The translations under genes were made by a program, and so were the position numbers. The notes beneath the pieces were generated by a model that saw nothing but the letters and a program-made list of their open reading frames with translations, was not told where the DNA came from and searched no databases. A stretch of 64,000 nt of DNA, taken from the NCBI GenBank assembly GCA_046156035.1, contig JBJXEW010000053.1, positions 127,374 to 191,373 on the forward strand, given 5' to 3'. This DNA comes from JAEUIX01 sp046156035. Lineage in GTDB: Bacteria; Planctomycetota; Phycisphaerae; Phycisphaerales; UBA1924. Below, piece after piece: positions 17,409-25,587 of the stretch. The first letter of the stretch is position 1; each line of letters begins with the position of its first letter.

Positions 17409-18428
17409 ATGGTGTCCGTTCCCTCGCGACCCACCGCGCGCACCATCCTCGCCAGAGCGGTTCGGTCCGGCCTGCGACGGTACCCGCGCGAACTCTGGGC
17501 AACCTTGCGGGCACCGGGGGCGGCGAGCGAGACCAAGCGCCGCGGCTTGCAAACGGGCCTCGTAAAGGCCTGGCGCAAGATCGAACGAGAGCCCGCCGCG
17601 TCCGGCGCGGCCGTGGCATGGCTCGGGCACTGCACGGTCCTCATTCGCCTTGCGGGCCGCACGATCCTGACCGACCCGGTGCTGGCCGAGCGCGTGGGCT
17701 TCAAGGTCGGCGGGCGCACGATCGGTCTCTCGCGGATGTGCCCGTCACCGGTGGATGCCAAGCACCTGCCCACGATCGACCTCGTGCTGCTGTCGCACGC
17801 TCACTTTGACCATCTCGACAAACCCACGCTCCGGCAGATCGCCTCCAAGGAGACGGTGGTGGTCACGGCGGCGAAGACCCGTCGGCTGGTGCCGCCGGGC
17901 TTCAAGCGTGTGATCGAGATCGGCTGGGGCGACACCGCTGAGATTGACGGGTTGCGGCTCACGGCGATCCGGCCGCGCCACTGGGGCGCGCGGGCCGTGT
18001 GGGACCACCACCGGGGCTACAACGCGTACGTGATCGAGGCCGCGGTGCCCGAGGGCGCAGGCCCGTGGCAGGAAGCGGGCGTGCAGGCGGGGCCGGCGCC
18101 TCGCCCAGCGCCGCGCATCTTCTTCGCCGGCGACACGGCCATGACCGACCGCTTCGCGCACCTCAGTGAGCACCCGATCGACCTGGCCGTCTTCGGCGTG
18201 GGGGCGTACGCCCCGTGGGAGCACGCTCACGCCACGCCCGAGCAGGTGTGGGCCATGTTCACGCAGATCGGTGCCGCGCGGCTGCTGGCCGTCCATCATT
18301 CCACGTTCGACATGGGCGAAGAGGGGCCCGGCGAGCCGATGCAGCGCCTCCACGCCGCGGCCGCCGCCGCCGGGAGGGGACCCGCGATTCTCGACGTGCC
18401 CGCCGGGCGGGTGGTCCGTCTCGGGTGA
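17409..18428 (+). CDS. MBL-fold metal-dependent hydrolase (UlaG/NAPE-PLD-like)
   Basis: The 339-residue protein has the metallo-beta-lactamase metal motif HAHFDHLD (HxHxDH), preceded by VAWLGHCTVLIRLAGRTILT and followed by RPRHWGAR, FFAGDTAM and LLAVHHSTFDM, which supply the remaining metal ligands. The WxGH/TDP...HAHFDH pattern fits the UlaG or NAPE-phospholipase-D-like branch. The substrate is unknown. It begins 67 bp after tRNA-Glu and converges on the cardiolipin synthase gene. Confidence 0.82.
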   Translation: MVSVPSRPTARTILARAVRSGLRRYPRELWATLRAPGAASETKRRGLQTGLVKAWRKIEREPAASGAAVAWLGHCTVLIRLAGRTILTDPVLAERVGFKVGGRTIGLSRMCPSPVDAKHLPTIDLVLLSHAHFDHLDKPTLRQIASKETVVVTAAKTRRLVPPGFKRVIEIGWGDTAEIDGLRLTAIRPRHWGARAVWDHHRGYNAYVIEAAVPEGAGPWQEAGVQAGPAPRPAPRIFFAGDTAMTDRFAHLSEHPIDLAVFGVGAYAPWEHAHATPEQVWAMFTQIGAARLLAVHHSTFDMGEEGPGEPMQRLHAAAAAAGRGPAILDVPAGRVVRLG

Positions 18429-18440
18429 TCGGCACGGATT

Positions 18441-19934
18441 TCAGAGCAGCGGGGCCATGAGGTGCGCGGCGTTGTGCAGCAGGCGCGTGCCCCACGAGCG
18501 CCTCTGCCAGGCTTGCAGGGTGACCACCTTCGACCCCGCAAGGTACTTCTGTTGCAGCGCACGCAGCACGCGAGCGAAGACCGGGTCGTAGATCAGCACC
18601 GTCAGTTCAAAGTTCAGCCAGAAAGAGCGGCGGTCGAAGTTCGCGGAGCCGATCATCGCGAGTCTGCCGTCGATCACCGCCGTCTTGGCGTGCAGCAGGC
18701 CCCCTTGGTGATGGGCGATGGTCACACCCGCGCGCAGCAGGTCGTGATACTCGGCCCGGCTCGCGGCCGCCACAAGGCGGCTGTCGAGGGCCACGGGCAC
18801 AATGACTGTGACCGCGATCCCCCGCAGCGCCGCGTTGATGAGCGAGGCCTTGGTCGCCGCATCGGGCACGAAGTAGGGGGTGGTGATGATCACCTCGGCG
18901 TTCGCGGCGTTGAGCATGCCAAGAAAGGTCTGGTGGACGGCGTCGGCGCGCGAGCCCGGCCCGGACGGGAGAACCTGCACGAGCGAGCCTCCCTTGGTCC
19001 CGTCTCCCGAGGCGGGCGAGATGGCCGCGGGCACCGCCAGGTATGGGCGCGGGTCCAGTTGCTCGTCGCTCTCGTAGAGCCAGTCGGCCAGAAACGCCGC
19101 TTGCAGCGGCACCACCGCCGGGCCGCGCACACGCACGGTGGCATCGATCCACGTCATGTAGCGCGGCGGGATGCGCCGCACGCGCACGCGCTCGTCCAGC
19201 AGGTTCTGGCTCCCGCACCAGGCGATGCTCCCGTCGATCACCGTGAGTTTGCGGTGGTTGCGCAGGTCAATACGGTGCAGGCTCCGTCGCAGCACACTCA
19301 CCGGGAGCGCGACCGCCACCTGCACGCCCGCCGCGGCCATCCGCCCCGGCCACGGGCTCCGCCAGAAGGGCGCCGAGCCGACCGCGTCCAGCAGCACGCG
19401 GCACTCCACGCCGCGCTGCGCCGCGCGCATCAGCGCCTCGACCGCGCTCACGCAATGCGGCGAGAGGCCCCAGATGTAGTACTCCATGTGGCAGTGGTGG
19501 CGGGCCTTGTCGATGTCGGCGATCAGCCCGTCGAGCATCTGGCACGCGTCGTCGACCAAGTCCAGTTCGTTGCCGCCCATCGCGGGCAGTCCGCCAACCG
19601 CGGCCCCGAGGCGCAGCATCGGCACCGACAGGGTGTCCGTCGGTACGGCGGCGTGTGCCCACCCGCCTTGCGACGTATCGCCCAAGGCCTGCTCCGCGAT
19701 CTCCTTCATCCGGCGTTCGACCACGCCGTGCTGCTTGCGGCGCTTCCGCCCCAGGGGCGTTTCGCCGACGAGCAGATAAACCACAAGCCCGAGCACCGGC
19801 ACGAGTGCGATGAAGACCACCCACGCCATCGCCTCCGGTTTGGGCGAACGGCGCGTCAGAATCCGCAACACCAGCCCCAGGCGGATCATCAACTCGCCGG
19901 CCAGAATCAGGATGGGCAGCCATGGCCAGATCAT
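18441..19934 (-). CDS. cls: Cardiolipin synthase (two-HKD phospholipase D family)
   Basis: The enzyme condenses phosphatidylglycerol at the inner membrane. The 497-residue protein has two N-terminal transmembrane helices (residues about 3-25 and 35-58), then two complete HKD motifs: HRKLTVIDGSIAWCGSQN and HAKTAVIDGRLAMIGSANFD. Length and layout match bacterial ClsA. Its ATG (19934-19932) overlaps the stop of the thiE-type gene in ATGA, so the two are probably translationally coupled although their functions look unrelated. Confidence 0.9.
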   Translation of the reverse strand: MIWPWLPILILAGELMIRLGLVLRILTRRSPKPEAMAWVVFIALVPVLGLVVYLLVGETPLGRKRRKQHGVVERRMKEIAEQALGDTSQGGWAHAAVPTDTLSVPMLRLGAAVGGLPAMGGNELDLVDDACQMLDGLIADIDKARHHCHMEYYIWGLSPHCVSAVEALMRAAQRGVECRVLLDAVGSAPFWRSPWPGRMAAAGVQVAVALPVSVLRRSLHRIDLRNHRKLTVIDGSIAWCGSQNLLDERVRVRRIPPRYMTWIDATVRVRGPAVVPLQAAFLADWLYESDEQLDPRPYLAVPAAISPASGDGTKGGSLVQVLPSGPGSRADAVHQTFLGMLNAANAEVIITTPYFVPDAATKASLINAALRGIAVTVIVPVALDSRLVAAASRAEYHDLLRAGVTIAHHQGGLLHAKTAVIDGRLAMIGSANFDRRSFWLNFELTVLIYDPVFARVLRALQQKYLAGSKVVTLQAWQRRSWGTRLLHNAAHLMAPLL

Positions 19935-21088
19935 GAGGCGTGCGCCGCCGGGGCCATGCAGGCCACAATGGCCCGGCAGGCCGCCTCCGGGTCTGGGGCG
20001 CCGCACACCGCGCCGCTCACGGCCACGCCGCGGCAGCCCGCCGTCCACAACGAGGGCACGTTCTCGGCCGTGATGCCGCCGATCGCCAGATGCGGCACGC
20101 GACCGGTCTGCTCATCGCGTAGGTACGCCTGCAGATAGACCGGGCCGCTCACCTCGCGCGGCTTGGTGGCCGTGGCGAACATCGCTCCCACACCGCAGTA
20201 GTCGGCCCCGTCGCTGGCGGCACGCCGCGCCTCGACCATGTCGTGCGTGGAGACGCCCACCAACAGACGCTCTCCCGCCAGCCCACGCACCGCGGCCACC
20301 GGCACATCGTGCTGACCCAGGTGTACGCCGTCGGCCCCCGCGGCCAGGGCCACATCCGCGCGGTCGTTGATGATGACGGCGGGCCGGGCACAGGCGGGCC
20401 GGGCACAGGCGGGGCCGGCCTTGGTGGGGCGGACGTCCCGTCCGCCGTCCTGCGCCAATCTCACCAACGCCTCCGCTCGCCGCAACAACTCGCCACCATC
20501 CAGGGCCTTCTCCCGCAGTTGCAAGCAGTCGGCCCCTCCTGCAATCGCCGCGCGGGCCACGTCCAGCCAGGGCAACCGGCAGAGGCTCTCGCTGATGAGC
20601 ACGCACAGGCCCCACTGGGTGGCGCGTCCCGCTCCCAGTGCCAGGATGAGCCGCCGCTCGCACTCGTACACGCGGTAGCGCAGTTCCTTGACGGCCTCCC
20701 AAGGAGGCCGGGGCGCTGGCCCGGGCTTCTTCGTTTCCCGAACCACCACCACAACCTTCAGCGTCTCCTCGATCACACGCAGGGCCTCGCCCGCCCGCTT
20801 GCCCGCGGCAACGGCGATGCCGCGTGCGTCCATGCGTGCCCCCTCGGCGGGCGTGGAGAGGGCCGTGCCCACATCGCCGGGGGTGTCCCGCATCGCCATC
20901 AGCCGGAGGGCATCAAGGCCTGCCGCGTCGAGCGTTGCCCGCAGGTCGTGCCGCGCACCTTTGAGCGCCCCGGCCAGGTCCGCGTGGCCGAGGGTGAACC
21001 GGGCGGTGTCTTCGAGGGTGCGCAGGGCCTCGCGGGCGCGATTGGCGTTGGCATCAAGGGTTCGCAGCAGGCCGTCCATGCGTGTCAC
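19931..21088 (-). CDS. thiE: Thiamine-phosphate synthase with N-terminal ThiD2-like domain
   Basis: ThiE joins HMP-pyrophosphate and HET-phosphate to make thiamine phosphate. The C-terminal TIM-barrel half (residues about 155-375) shows ADCLQLREK, VIINDRADVALAAGADGVHL, GVGAMFATATK and AIGGITAENV. The N-terminal 150 residues (LRTLDANANRAREALRTLED) match the ThiD2-like domain fused to ThiE in some bacteria. Within the barrel, residues about 215-236 contain an unusual insert: a 15-bp unit repeated twice (read ACARP ACARP) followed by the 23-bp palindromic repeat shared with queA. No TPP riboswitch is visible upstream. Confidence 0.88.
   Translation of the reverse strand: MTRMDGLLRTLDANANRAREALRTLEDTARFTLGHADLAGALKGARHDLRATLDAAGLDALRLMAMRDTPGDVGTALSTPAEGARMDARGIAVAAGKRAGEALRVIEETLKVVVVVRETKKPGPAPRPPWEAVKELRYRVYECERRLILALGAGRATQWGLCVLISESLCRLPWLDVARAAIAGGADCLQLREKALDGGELLRRAEALVRLAQDGGRDVRPTKAGPACARPACARPAVIINDRADVALAAGADGVHLGQHDVPVAAVRGLAGERLLVGVSTHDMVEARRAASDGADYCGVGAMFATATKPREVSGPVYLQAYLRDEQTGRVPHLAIGGITAENVPSLWTAGCRGVAVSGAVCGAPDPEAACRAIVACMAPAAHAS
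20381..20410. repeat. 15-bp direct repeat x2 inside thiE
   Basis: GGGCCGGGCACAGGC occurs twice without a gap (20381-20395 and 20396-20410), adding the in-frame pentapeptide repeat ACARP. It lies 13 bp from the 23-bp palindromic repeat copy in the same gene. Confidence 0.85.
20424..20446 (-). repeat. 23-bp palindromic repeat, copy 2, inside thiE
   Basis: This is an exact reverse-strand copy of the queA element at 1281-1303. In this gene it is translated in a different frame (GGRDVRPT on the coding strand), so the conservation is at DNA rather than protein level. Confidence 0.9.
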
Positions 21089-21097
21089 GTTAGGGAA

Positions 21098-21120
21098 GGC
21101 GGACGGGACGTCCGCCCCAC
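21098..21120 (+). repeat. 23-bp palindromic repeat, copy 3, thiE-zwf intergenic
   Basis: Third exact copy of the queA element, 10 bp outside the thiE start codon on the zwf side. It is followed by CAGTGCC-type words at 21131-21165. Confidence 0.9.
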
Positions 21121-21130
21121 TGGCCCTCGT

Positions 21131-21165
21131 CCCCAGTGCCTAGTGCCCAGTCCCCAGTGCCTTCC
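21131..21165. repeat. CCCAGTGCC word repeat upstream of zwf
   Basis: Four degenerate copies of a CCCAGTGCC-like word (CCCCAGTGCC, TAGTGCC, CAGTCC, CCCAGTGCC) lie in tandem. The same words form the in-frame insert of sucC at 48488-48579. Confidence 0.6.
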
Positions 21166-21173
21166 CTTTTTGG

Positions 21174-21179
21174 TAGACT
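21174..21179 (+). promoter_or_regulatory. Candidate leaderless -10 of zwf (TAGACT)
   Basis: TAGACT ends 6 nt before the zwf ATG (21186); no Shine-Dalgarno and no good -35 are present. Confidence 0.4.
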
Positions 21180-21185
21180 GTCCGG

Positions 21186-22763
21186 ATGAGCACCCCAGCC
21201 TCTCAGGCGGTCGAACCGTGCGTGATCGTGATCTTCGGCGCCTCGGGCGACCTCACCAAACGCAAACTCATCCCCGCGCTCTACGACCAGGACCGGCAGG
21301 GCCGCCTCCCCAAGGGCACCTGCATCGTCGGCGTCTCGCGCACGCCCACCACCGACGACAAGTTCCGCGACGACATGCTGCCGTGGGTGAAGGACCATTC
21401 CGCCAAGTTCGACGAGAAGACCTGGCCCCAGTTTGCCAAACGCCTGTTCTACCACGCCGGAGACGGCTCGCAGGCGGAGTGCTTCGAGCCGCTCAAGCAG
21501 CGCATCGCCAAGATCGGAAAGGACGGCAACATCTCCAAGGGCGAGAGCCCCAACGTGCTCTTCTACCTCTCCACCTCGCCCAACCTCTTCGAGCCCATCA
21601 TCGACAACATCGGGGCCTCGGGCATGGTCTCGGAGGGCCAGCGCTGGTGCGCCCTCAAGCCCGACCAACTCGCCTGGCAGCGCATCATCATCGAGAAGCC
21701 CTTCGGCATCGACCTGGCCACCACCGTCTCCCTCAACCGCTGCCTGGGGCGCGTCTTCGATGAGGAGGCCACCTTCCGCATCGACCACTACCTGGGCAAG
21801 GAACTCGTCCAGAACATCCTCGTCATGCGCTTCTGCAACTCCATCTTTGAGCCCCTCTGGAGCCGCGACCACATCGACCACGTCCAACTCACCGCCGCCG
21901 AGACCGTCACCGTCGGCAGCCGCGCGGCCAACTTTTACGACACCGCCGGGGCCCTGCGCGACATGATCCAGAGCCACCTTCTGCAGGTGCTCACGCTGGT
22001 GGCGATGGAGCCGCCCAGCACCTTCGACGGCGCGGCGATCATGCGTGAGAAGATCAAACTCATCAACTGCTCACCCACGCTCACCGAGGGCGAGGTGCAC
22101 CAGCAGGGGGTCTTCGGTCGCTACGGGCGCGGGCAGTCCGGCAAGCCCGACGATGTGGCCTACATCGAGGAAAAGGGCGTGGTGGAGAGCCGAAAAACCG
22201 AGACCTTCGGTGCCATCTGTCTGCACTTTGACAACTGGCGCTGGGCGGGCGTGCCGTTCTTTGTCCGTTCGGGCAAGCGCATGGCCACGAAGTTGACGGA
22301 GGTGGTGGTGCAGTTCAAGCGGCCGCCCCTCAACATCTTCCGCCATATAGATGCTTCGCTGGCAGACCGCCCGGCCAACCGGCTGATCCTCAACATCGCA
22401 CCCCGCGAGGGCATCAGTCTGCGCATGGAGGGCAAGGTGCCCGGCAGCGGCCTCAAGATCGACTCCGCCAAACTCGAACTCGACTACCTCGAACGCTTTG
22501 GCGGCGAGGTGGTGGAGGCCTATGGCCCCCTCATCGTTGATGCCGTGCGCGGCGACCGCACCCTCTACAAACACCGCGACGAGGTGGAGGGGGGCTGGCG
22601 CGTCTGCGAGCCGTTCCTGAACTCGCAGCGCCTGCGCGACACCATCGAGACGTACAACCCGGGCTCGTGGGGCCCGCCGGGGGCGGATGCCCTCATGGCG
22701 AGGTCCGCGACGCCGGGCCAGCCGCGTCAGTGGCACAATCCACACTCGAGCGATGTGCGGTGA
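21186..22763 (+). CDS. zwf: Glucose-6-phosphate 1-dehydrogenase
   Basis: Zwf oxidises glucose 6-phosphate with NAD(P)+ to 6-phosphogluconolactone, entering the pentose phosphate or Entner-Doudoroff routes. The 525-residue protein has the dinucleotide motif IVIFGASGDLTKRKLIPAL near the N-terminus and the active-site signature RIDHYLGKELVQN (catalytic His in DHYLGKE) near residue 200. Length is normal. Other pathway genes (pgl, gnd, edd) are not adjacent. About 335 bp of gene-free sequence follows. Confidence 0.96.
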   Translation: MSTPASQAVEPCVIVIFGASGDLTKRKLIPALYDQDRQGRLPKGTCIVGVSRTPTTDDKFRDDMLPWVKDHSAKFDEKTWPQFAKRLFYHAGDGSQAECFEPLKQRIAKIGKDGNISKGESPNVLFYLSTSPNLFEPIIDNIGASGMVSEGQRWCALKPDQLAWQRIIIEKPFGIDLATTVSLNRCLGRVFDEEATFRIDHYLGKELVQNILVMRFCNSIFEPLWSRDHIDHVQLTAAETVTVGSRAANFYDTAGALRDMIQSHLLQVLTLVAMEPPSTFDGAAIMREKIKLINCSPTLTEGEVHQQGVFGRYGRGQSGKPDDVAYIEEKGVVESRKTETFGAICLHFDNWRWAGVPFFVRSGKRMATKLTEVVVQFKRPPLNIFRHIDASLADRPANRLILNIAPREGISLRMEGKVPGSGLKIDSAKLELDYLERFGGEVVEAYGPLIVDAVRGDRTLYKHRDEVEGGWRVCEPFLNSQRLRDTIETYNPGSWGPPGADALMARSATPGQPRQWHNPHSSDVR

Positions 22764-23099
22764 CATCCCGTGGGTCTGCGGCGGGAGGGCGAACATCGAG
22801 CGAACGCCGGGATGCCGCTGGGCTTGGGGCGTTGGGCGGGGTGCGGCGTGCAAGACATGAGCAACGCGGGCACATTGGCAGGCTAAAGGGAGCGATCGGG
22901 GTGGGTTTGTGCGTTCTCGTCCGAATGGGCAGGTCCGAAGAACCCCTCGGTCGGGGGCCCCCGGAGCCAGTGGTTGCACGATAGTCAAGCATGTTTCCCG
23001 TCGCTTGCGTGTTTTTTTGTTGACAATCCCCCGTTCTGTGATACTTGTTGGTTTGGCGTTTTCACGCTTTTAGGGCGATTTCTCGCTGAGGAGGCATTC
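22764..23099. other. Gene-free 336-bp stretch before the dockerin-tailed gene
   Basis: No credible reading frame is seen here. The left part is GC-rich with no clear terminator. The right part is clearly less GC-rich (a run of T at 23012-23018) and holds the candidate promoter at 23020-23046 and the GAGGAGG Shine-Dalgarno just before ATG 23100. Confidence 0.5.
23020..23046 (+). promoter_or_regulatory. Candidate promoter of dockerin-tailed protein
   Basis: A perfect -35 TTGACA (23020-23025) follows a T-tract. The best -10-like sequence is GATACT/ATACTT at 23040-23046, which leaves a short 14-15 nt spacer. A 5' leader of about 45 nt would include GAGGAGG 5 nt before the ATG. Confidence 0.45.
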
Positions 23100-25244
23100 A
23101 TGTCCAGAGGTACGCTCCTGTCCGCCGCTGTGTTGGCCGCTCTCGCTGGTTCGGCAAATGCTGCCCAACCGGACGATTCGGCCGATCACCTTCCGCACCG
23201 CAACCCAGCCATCCCCGCGGGGATGACCGGGAAGCCCATCACCGAGTTGAACTCGGCCGTCTTCGCCATCACGGCGCCGAACGAAGCCCCGGGCAACCGC
23301 GGCAACGCCGGTTCCGCTGTGGCCGTCGGCATCGGCCGGTTCCCCGTGTTCCCGCCGGAGCAGTTGGTGCCGAATCCGTTGCCCGTCAACGGCATCGACA
23401 TCGGCTGGATCGCCTTCGGCCCCGCCATTCCCGGCGACTTCGACTACCAGGTCCTGTTCTTCCAGGACACGATCGAACTCAACGACGTCGTCGCGGGCAC
23501 CACGCCGTTCTACCAGAACCTGGTTCCGAACCAGGGCTTCGGTCTGGCCGGTCTGGCCCCCTCGTACCAGTTCATCGAGTGGTTCGGCCAGTTCCTGGAC
23601 ATCACCACCCCGCTGCTCTTTGACACCACGCGGTCCTTCGCCTACGAAGTCCGCATCTTCCAGGCCGGCAGCCCCAACATGTGGCCCGGCAACGCGGCCA
23701 GCGCCTCGGTGATCGTGCCCCTCATCAAGGGCCCGGTGAACGCATCGGTCGGCTCGACCGATGTGCGTCGTTGGAACGATGTCGGGGTTTTCAGCCTCGA
23801 CGGCACGCGGCCCGTGCATTTCACGGATGTGTTCCCCGCGAGCCCGGCGCAGGTGACCAACCGCCGCAACGTGTACGTCAAGTTGCAGGCCGATGTGAAC
23901 GTGGTTCCGCCCCCGAACTTCGTGGACTTGGGCGATGACGACAACGACACCGGCACGCTGCCCGCCAGTTACGAGTGCACGGCGCCCCACGCGGACTTTG
24001 ATCGCGTGATCACGCAGAACGCCGGCACCACGAGCTGGTTCCGCGTTGTGCTGGACAAGGCCATCAGCCGCGACGACGACACCTACCTGGACATGCGGGC
24101 GGACATCGATCTTGGCTTCGGCCTGGACGTGGCCACCTCGATGGCCCTCTACAACTCCGACGGCCAGCGCGTCGCGTTCGACATCGGTGAAGGCACCGGC
24201 TGCAACGTCGAGACGGACGTCCTCGGTCTCTACGGCATGCTGACGTTCGGCACGGGCCGTCGCCCCGCCATGGGCGGCTACCAGTTCGACGGTCGCGACG
24301 GCGAACTGCCGGCTGGCATCTACTTCGTTGCGGTCTCGGGCGCCGGCGCTCTGTACGGCGATTCGCTCTTCTCGGTGAACGCTGGTGACTCGCTCGAAGT
24401 CGGCACCTCGCTGATGACGATCACGTCCAACATCGGCGCTGTGAACTGTGCGAACCCGGTCCCGGTTCAACCGTACGTTCGGACCGCCGAACTTGTGGGC
24501 GATCTGACCAACGGTCTGACCACCCGCGACGTGGTCCGCACGGGCTTCTCGCACGTGCGCTGGATCACCTGCACGCTCACCGCGGAGCAGGAGATCACGG
24601 CGTCCAGTTCCACGTTCCTCGACGTGAACCAGAACGGCACGCCCGTCACGGACGCGTCTCTCGGCCTCTACGATGACACCGGTGCGCTGGTGGCCTTTGA
24701 CCGCGACAGCGGCCAGAGCCTCAACGCCACGCAGCGTCTGGGCCAGATGTCGTTCGGTGGCTCGGCCTCCGGGTCGCGTCCGGCCGACGGCGACGGCGTC
24801 CCCTACACCAACTACAGCGGCAACGTCCTGGCCCCCGGCCAGTACTGGGTCGCGATCGGTATGGACTCCGAGACCGAGGACGAGGATGTGGGCCACCCCA
24901 TGCGGTTCGACGCAACCGGCTGGCGCGCTTATCACAACAGCCAGTCGCGCATCACCATCACGGTCAACCTGAAGACCCCCACCGGCTGCCGCGTGGACTA
25001 CAACAACGACGGGTCGATCAACCCCGACGATATCGGTGACTTCATCACCGACTACTACACCGACCCGGCCGTTCCCGGCCCCGGCGGCTACTCGGTTCCC
25101 TGCCCCTTGGAGGCTCCCCCCTACGACAACGGCTGGAAGGCCGCGTATAACAGCGACGGCTCCGGTCAGTGCTCCGCTCCGTTCCCCGATAACCTCGGCG
25201 ATTACATCACCGACTACTACATCGGCTGCGATGTGCCGGAGTGA
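23100..25244 (+). CDS. Exported protein with GC-type dockerin-like C-terminus
   Basis: The 714-residue protein begins with a signal peptide (MSRGTLLSAAVLAALAGSANAA) and a strong GAGGAGG ribosome site. The body is beta-rich; two similar segments (NAGTTSWFRVVL...YLDMRADIDLG and HVRWITCTLTAEQEI...FLDVNQNG) suggest repeated pre-peptidase C-terminal-like jelly-roll domains. The last 85 residues hold two EF-hand-like half repeats, DYNNDGSINPDDIGDFITDY and PFPDNLGDYITDYY, ending with Cys. This matches the dockerin-type anchor seen in Phycisphaerae secreted proteins. Catalytic function is unknown. The next gene shares the same C-terminal domain. Confidence 0.8.
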   Translation: MSRGTLLSAAVLAALAGSANAAQPDDSADHLPHRNPAIPAGMTGKPITELNSAVFAITAPNEAPGNRGNAGSAVAVGIGRFPVFPPEQLVPNPLPVNGIDIGWIAFGPAIPGDFDYQVLFFQDTIELNDVVAGTTPFYQNLVPNQGFGLAGLAPSYQFIEWFGQFLDITTPLLFDTTRSFAYEVRIFQAGSPNMWPGNAASASVIVPLIKGPVNASVGSTDVRRWNDVGVFSLDGTRPVHFTDVFPASPAQVTNRRNVYVKLQADVNVVPPPNFVDLGDDDNDTGTLPASYECTAPHADFDRVITQNAGTTSWFRVVLDKAISRDDDTYLDMRADIDLGFGLDVATSMALYNSDGQRVAFDIGEGTGCNVETDVLGLYGMLTFGTGRRPAMGGYQFDGRDGELPAGIYFVAVSGAGALYGDSLFSVNAGDSLEVGTSLMTITSNIGAVNCANPVPVQPYVRTAELVGDLTNGLTTRDVVRTGFSHVRWITCTLTAEQEITASSSTFLDVNQNGTPVTDASLGLYDDTGALVAFDRDSGQSLNATQRLGQMSFGGSASGSRPADGDGVPYTNYSGNVLAPGQYWVAIGMDSETEDEDVGHPMRFDATGWRAYHNSQSRITITVNLKTPTGCRVDYNNDGSINPDDIGDFITDYYTDPAVPGPGGYSVPCPLEAPPYDNGWKAAYNSDGSGQCSAPFPDNLGDYITDYYIGCDVPE

Positions 25245-25318
25245 TCGAGACCGAGATTGTCCTTGCCCCGTACCCGTGAAAACGGCTACGGACAAGCGAG
25301 AATCGCAAGCGTGAAATC

Positions 25319-25352
25319 ACCGGCCGGGCCCTAAAGGGTTCGGCCGGTTTTT
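25319..25352 (+). terminator. Rho-independent terminator
   Basis: ACCGGCCG (25319-25326) pairs with CGGCCGGT (25341-25348), with an inner CCCTAAAGGG hairpin, followed by TTTTT. It lies 75 bp after the dockerin-tailed gene and should end its transcript. Confidence 0.8.
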
Positions 25353-25399
25353 CGTTGAACCCTGAGCCTGCTCTGGTGAAATCTTCTCAGACGTCTCGT

Positions 25400-25491
25400 G
25401 GCACAGGCTTGCAGCCTGTGCCCTACCCAACCTCCCCTTGCGAGCACGCCCGTTTCACGAGGTATGGAGGCACAGCCTGCAAGGCTGTGCC
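25400..25491. repeat. Pair of related 10-bp-stem hairpins (GGCACAGGCT...)
   Basis: Two perfect hairpins lie in the 343-bp gene-free stretch before the GH57 gene: GGCACAGGCT-TGC-AGCCTGTGCC (25400-25422) and GGCACAGCCT-GCA-AGGCTGTGCC (25469-25491). The second is nearly the reverse complement of the first, so the two also form a larger inverted repeat. Neither is followed by a T-tract. Confidence 0.75.
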
Positions 25492-25587
25492 ACGAACACT
25501 GGGAGGCTTTCAACAGAGCACCCTGAGCCGCCAGCCGCGACCGTGGTACTGTTCAGTCCTTGGCCCGCACCAGCGAGTGAGTCCGCA

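Noticed and set aside
23070..25295. 741-codon open frame opposite the dockerin-tailed protein
   Set aside because: The plus strand has a signal peptide, a strong ribosome site and a homologous C-terminal domain; the reverse frame has none.
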